Source: Ditylenchus dipsaci (Eukaryota; Nematoda; Chromadorea; Rhabditida; Anguinidae). Taken from it: DNA of 64,000 bases. Each line of letters begins with the position of its first letter. Position 1 is the first letter of the stretch. Made by a program: the position numbers and the translations under genes. The DNA lies in assembly GCA_004194705.1 (NCBI GenBank), contig SADC01000084.1:62001-126000 (forward strand). Direction: 5' to 3'. A model generated the notes under the pieces. That model was not told the origin of the DNA and did no database searches. It saw only the letters and a program-made list of their open reading frames with translations. Of this stretch, positions 60,201-64,000 are shown piece after piece.

Positions 60201-63200
60201 ACAATCGGGTGAGCGAGTCCAGAGCTGCAGCTATTCAGGAGGTTTTTGGCGAGGGCAAGTCCACAGTGCTCAACAAAAAGAGTGGAGCTCCAATGTGACA
60301 CCGCCAAGAAGGTAGTGTAGAAAGCGGCAATTTTAAGAGAGACTACAACATAAAATTAATAATACAGATTTTAATGGCCACAAATTTTCTACCTTCGTAC
60401 TGGCCCACTTTGGAGTTAATTAGGAATATTGATCAAGAAATTTAAATGCAGTCCCATTCTGATAAACCGGGACTTCTAGTAAATCGGAACTGTGAAAAAA
60501 ACCTGATTTGGCTGGCCGAAAAAAAAAATTCGACAAAGCTTATCCCGATAAAGCGGCACGGTTTTTCGATAGTAGACTTTAACTTAACACTCCAAAGGCC
60601 GAGCGGCCACTTTGCGGTTTTCGACTCAGAATTTCTCGGTGATTCTTAAGCTTTTTAGATATTTTTATTCGCAAAAAAATCAATAAACTGACGTTAAGCT
60701 AAAACTTGATTTTCAAAAATTAATTCTTGCACCGGATTCGTGCTCAGCATGGCGATTTGCTTACAAAACTGCTCTTATAATTAAAACTCAATATGAAATC
60801 TCGAATTCATGTCGAGACTAAAAATATTTGAACTTTGAGAAAAGACTCAATTTAAATATTTTTGTCTCGACACGAATTCGAGATTTCACATAGAGTTTTT
60901 AATTATAAGAGCAGTTTTGTTAGCAAATCGGCCATGCTGAGCACGAATCCGGTGCAAGAATTTAAAGTTTGACTAGAAAAACTCAAGTTTCAGCTTAACG
61001 TCAGTTTTTGTGATTTTTTTTGCGACATCTGCTTAAAACTCCACAGTGCTCTTTTTACTTGAATTTAAAGCACTTCTCGGTTAAGTTTTTCCTGTTCTGT
61101 TCAATGGTATATACTTTCCACCATTCGGAACCCCCAGAACACACTTTATTTTGCGTATTTAGGTGTGAACAACGCTTTTGAAAAAATGTCATAATTGTTT
61201 CTTTAGACCAAAACTATATAATTTTATTATGGTAAAACCTTAGCAATATGTCATTAGAAAGCTCACATTCTATTCTTTCATTTGAGCAACAGAACGCATA
61301 TATAGGTAATAAATTAGAATCAATTAGTGCAGTGAAGACAAAAAATAGCTCTGAAAAAATGACCTGTATAAATTGGCCTTTTAATGGTGACTCTGACAGT
61401 GAAAATATCTGGAAAAAAGCTTAAAACAATCACCGAGAAATTCTGAGTCGAAAACGGCAAAGTGGGCCTTTGGAGTGTTCAAAAGTCAACTTGCTCTCTG
61501 AGGTACTTTTCTGGGTCCATACTCGTAGCCAGTACCAAAAAGTATTTGCTTTCGGCATTTAGACCCGAAATTTCCAACTACAGGAAAAACGCAGTATTGA
61601 AAACGGCGTGTTTCAAGATCACAGCGACTATCAGAATTACCGAAAATTTTGAAAATTGGGGTAAAAACTTGTTGGCTCAGCTGGTGAATCGAGCGTCCAC
61701 TGTTAAATTGTTATAAAATAAATCTTTTTCATTTCTAGGAATCCTTCAAATACACTTCACGTGGACCTGGTCAGAATTATTTTAACAAAAACAGATTCTT
61801 ATAAAAATAACTTTTTCAGGACAATTCACGGACAACGAATCATCAGATGACGAGCATATGGCTGCCAATCATCTCGTCAAAAGTCATGCAAGTGGCATGA
61901 GAACAGAGCCAATCGCACTGTGCAAATGCCGTCCACCAGTAGAGTTATTTAATTTTTCTAGCTTTTTAAATCACATGTTACTTTGATTAGATGGTTGGGA
62001 AAACTCTGGCTCCAATTCTCAATGGGCTGACCAATCCTCAGGCTCCAAGTCTCAGTGCCTGACCAATCTTCACGCTCCAATGCGGGAATAGAAGGTCTTG
62101 TGGAGATCACTGACGATGTAAATTTTTGTCGAATAAAAATTCCGAACCTTAATTGGAAGGCATGAGAATGCATCCCGTAGTTATTTTTTGGTACAGTCAA
62201 ACCTCGATAATCCGCCACCCCGCTAAACCGCCACCCTCGATAAACGCCACCCTCGATAAGCCCGATTTGTTGGCCGTCAGAGAACTCAACAAAGTTTACC
62301 CCCGCTAAACCGCCACCTCGATAATCGCCACCCTCGGATCGGTCCCATGAGGTGGCGGATTATCGAGGTTTGACTGTATGCCGGTATATTGCCTATTTTT
62401 GATACGTTGAACAGGATGGCATGCTTAGAATTGTAGATTTTCACTTGTTTGAGAAAACGGCTTCCGTAATCAAACACTCGAAAATGTGAAAGTCCTCCAA
62501 ACTTTCTGCATAGTCTTTCCCTGAATTTCTCGTGCCTTACAAATTCAACATATTTGGGTTGAAAGTAAGGCATATCATCAAAAGGATGGGCGGGGGGATG
62601 TCGCTTTGTAGGAGTTCGCCATTATTTCCACCAAAATAATTTCACCAAAATAAATAGTCCCCGCCAATTCAAAATTTTTTCATAATCGTTAGATTACGTA
62701 CGGATTTTGTTACTTGGTTTCTAACAAAACTATACCTAAAATTAAATTCTAGCCTTGTTTTGTTAGAAACCAAGCTGAAAAATTTGTACATAAGTTCAAT
62801 GATTAGGCGAAATTTTTTGAATTGGCGGATGACAATCTATAACGCGTGGCCATGACCCTTTAAATTGTATTGCAGCCATCTGTGAATATAACGTCATCCT
62901 TTTATAAGGTCACCCCATAGTCGGTGTTCAAGGTGACGTTATAACCAGAGTCTACTGTACAATAATTTAGAGGGCCATCAATTGAATAAATTTTAAACCT
63001 GTTTAGAATCATGAAACTGGTCAAAATAGACTAGTCTATTTTGCAAAATTAGCTTAATTAAATAAAAATTTCAGTCTCCACCCTCAGCAGCCGCATACAC
63101 TCGTGTTCATGCCGAGAAATACATGAAGAAGGCGGCTGACTACCAAGCCGAGTCCAAGGCCAGATTCATGGCGAAAAGCTGGCTGAGAAACAAAAGAAGA

Positions 63201-63506
63201 AGTACGACTCGGACAAGACTCGCCTCAACCAGCAACTTCAAAGCCAAGGGTATGCCTCCAATGGGGGTGGTTCTAGTCAGTCTCGATTCACTAGTTTCTC
63301 CATGAATGAGAGCACATCCGAGTACAATAAGCCTCGGGGATCAATGGTGCTGGAGAAAGCTTCGGCTACCAGCAGACCAACCACATAAATAATGCAGGAT
63401 TTGCTGGTGGCGAAAATGGCAAGAAGGATTCTTGGGAGTAAGGATCATATAAAAAAATTTTAGGATTAATAAAATTTTAATTTTTGCAGGTGTGCGGACA
63501 ATATTG
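54204..63506 (+). CDS. LOTUS (OST-HTH) domain protein, 3' end outside window
   Basis: Exons: 54204-54340 (acceptor at 54168; MDKKSVPTKNI, ELVQHVKDQLLCTLGSM), 56116-56266 (DTDEEITELSQILGFPSLEA), 56458-56598, 57732-57845 (HEPVSVFDLQKEYYATYQVF), 58894-59025 (LRRCFGKKHIKQIFDVFCFN), 59108-59211, 59940-60311, 61739-61769, 61820-61938, 63075-63437 and 63490-63506 (17 nt). Exons 1-2 give a typical LOTUS domain (helices, then LGFPSLEAML). Exons 4-5 may be a second one. The rest is polar and low in order (SSDDEH, AEKLAEKQKKKYDSDKTRLN, SGAD). LOTUS proteins bind RNA helicases of germ granules; paired LOTUS domains with a disordered tail recall C. elegans MIP/EGGD proteins, an inference. Frame breaks: near 60055, 60275-60279, 63170, 63336, and at the 57845/58894 join. 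Confidence 0.7.
54420..55112. repeat. 690-bp palindrome in intron 1 of the LOTUS gene
   Basis: CCCCCACCACTCAATTAACC at the left and its complement at the right, with near-perfect inner arms (GGGGAAAACCGATAAAATTG) meeting near 54745. The long perfect inner stem suggests a recent or self-correcting element. Confidence 0.8.
57103..57498. mobile_element. hAT MITE with 8-bp duplication in the LOTUS gene
   Basis: Ends CAGTGTTGGGAACTCGTAC and its complement, flanked by the exact 8-bp repeat CATATATC (57095-57102, 57499-57506). The body holds CTCGTACTT repeats, also seen at 2818-2995. CAGTGTTGGGAA ends are typical of hAT. Confidence 0.9.
57875..58190. repeat. palindrome in a LOTUS gene intron
   Basis: GGCCCTAGTAAAAAATGGGG at the left and ACGCACCCGATTCTTTACTAGGG at the right, with GCCTTGGTCC and GGACCAAGGC inside. 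One of three palindromes in a row in the intron 57846-58893. Confidence 0.65.
58228..58545. repeat. palindrome with CTGGTCCACGCG ends
   Basis: AATTTGCGAAATTCAAACTC and GGGACCAGCCTAATTTTGTC at the left pair with GACAAAATTAGGCTGGTCC and ATTTCGCAAATT at the right. Confidence 0.7.
58573..58868. repeat. TTTAA-flanked element with TTTGCTGCAAA units
   Basis: GGGCATATCTGAATTTCGCA at the left and its complement at the right, inside TTTAAA flanks. Repeats of AATTTTGCTGCAAAT lie on both arms. It ends 25 bases before the exon at 58894, so its right flank supplies part of the splice acceptor region. Confidence 0.65.
59278..59393. mobile_element. TACCGTATTTCC-ended MITE, GCGGCCGG interior
   Basis: CACCGTATTTCCTTTAGTTA at the left and the complement ending AGGAAATACGGTA at the right. 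Interior GCGGCCGGCCGCTA as at 50013-50132. Confidence 0.7.
59400..59776. mobile_element. degraded pogo-like MITE
   Basis: The right end TCGGGATTCGACTGTATA keeps the pogo-like terminus; the left end is worn. CCCGCCTAGGGTCCGACACT and the CCTTAGGCGGGAACGAAC block match 11553-11976. Confidence 0.65.
60670..61040. repeat. palindrome in a LOTUS gene intron
   Basis: CACCGGATTCGTGCTCAGCA at the left and its complement at the right. Arms continue through GAAATCTCGAATTCATGTCG and meet near 60835. An outer, worn pair (GGCCGAGCGGCCACTTTGCG at 60597 and CGGCAAAGTGGGCC at 61454) shows it sits inside an older inverted repeat, about 60440-61490. Confidence 0.75.
62194..62376. mobile_element. short pogo-like MITE
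   Basis: CAGTCAAACCTCGATAATCC and its complement, flanked by TA, with internal CGCCACCCTCGATAA repeats and no long arms. A shortened member of the family at 11553-11976. Confidence 0.85.
62640..62862. repeat. TTTAA MITE (family 1), worn left end
   Basis: CATAATCGTTAGATTACGTA and GGTTTCTAACAAAAC pair with their complements near 62750-62810. The right end is GCGTGGCCATGACCCTTTAA. The left end is lost in ACCAAAATAA repeats. Confidence 0.6.
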
Positions 63507-64000
63507 GTAAGCACTTAGTGAAAAAAAATATATTTTAAAAGTTTCAAGATTACTGCATCTACTCTAATTATACCCCGTGGGGCAGTGTTTTCAAAACTCA
63601 CACCTCTCGCTTTGCCTCACATTAATTTCACATACTTTTTTCATATCTTTTATTTTCTTATCTCAAATGTTTTCACACTGTATTGTATCTGAGTTATTTC
63701 TCTATCAAATGAGTATTTAACACTTCACTTAAAAATAATTTTTGACCAAATCACACAAGTATGAGGTAAAAAACAAGTATGAGGTTCAAACTTATTTTTT
63801 TAGTATGAGGTTGGCGTAACTTGTCAAAACTTCAAATGAAAAAAGTTAAAAAAGGCGGGAGTTCAAAAATGTCATATGAACCGCAAAATGTTTTTAAAAT
63901 TTTATTTATGCTTGAAAATGCTAAAGTACACTATTTCACAGGAGCCAAAAACACATTTGAGTAGTGACTAAGCATGCTTTAGACGCTAAAAACGATAGAA

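Overview
The window is eukaryotic and most likely from a nematode. Genes are split into short exons with TTTTCAG-type acceptors, and several introns are only 42-48 bases long. The clearest lineage marker is a minus-strand gene whose pieces join into a secreted Cys/Gly/Tyr/Pro-rich protein ending in a ground-like domain, a family I know only from nematodes. The genus cannot be set from the sequence alone.

Four host genes can be read. (1) The 3' end of CAD (pyrimidine synthesis), plus strand, 53-5311: the tail of the dihydroorotase-ATCase linker and nearly all of the aspartate transcarbamylase domain. (2) A small single-pass membrane protein of about 60 residues, plus strand, 15674-20549, with one intron of 4.6 kb. 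(3) The ground-like gene, minus strand, 41339 down to 27814, nine exons with transposons in its large introns. (4) A multi-exon gene, plus strand, from 54204 to the right edge, whose first two exons make a LOTUS (OST-HTH) domain, followed by a second possible LOTUS region and a long polar tail. A fifth, unrecognised minus-strand reading frame lies at 52447-53286 and is broken by one in-frame TAA. The host genes do not form one pathway.

The rest, clearly the larger part, is transposon-derived. Coding remains include hAT (12.3-14.4 kb, with 8-bp target duplications, and 38.7-39.7 kb), MULE (32.2-33.1 kb and 49.5-49.8 kb, perhaps 37.9-38.7 kb), Merlin/ISXO2-like (45.3-46.5 kb) and a Tc1/mariner-type copy (48.2-49.0 kb). 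Non-coding elements include pogo-like MITEs (CAGTCAAACCTCG ends), MITEs with conserved TACCGTATTTCCTCTA ends and unrelated interiors, TTTAA-ended palindromes, a mariner-like palindrome, hAT MITEs and tRNA-like SINE fragments.

The most unusual system is a set of foldback-like elements. Each is bounded by inverted clusters of its own short, tandemly repeated unit (ACTCGCGCC, CATTTCACCGC, AAATTGGGCC, ACTCGCCAACG, CGCGTAACA, TTGCGCAAA, ACAAAACTCGTATT, ACAATTGACCGCC). Three are flanked by 9-bp direct repeats (two exact, one with a single mismatch), and one of these carries MULE transposase remains, so I propose a MULE-driven foldback family. Several are nested, and one holds a ribosomal protein S13 pseudogene.

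Many exons of the LOTUS-type gene and one exon of the ground-like gene carry single-base frame breaks, most at short runs of one base, which looks like residual assembly error rather than gene decay. All exon borders are read by eye and have no transcript support.
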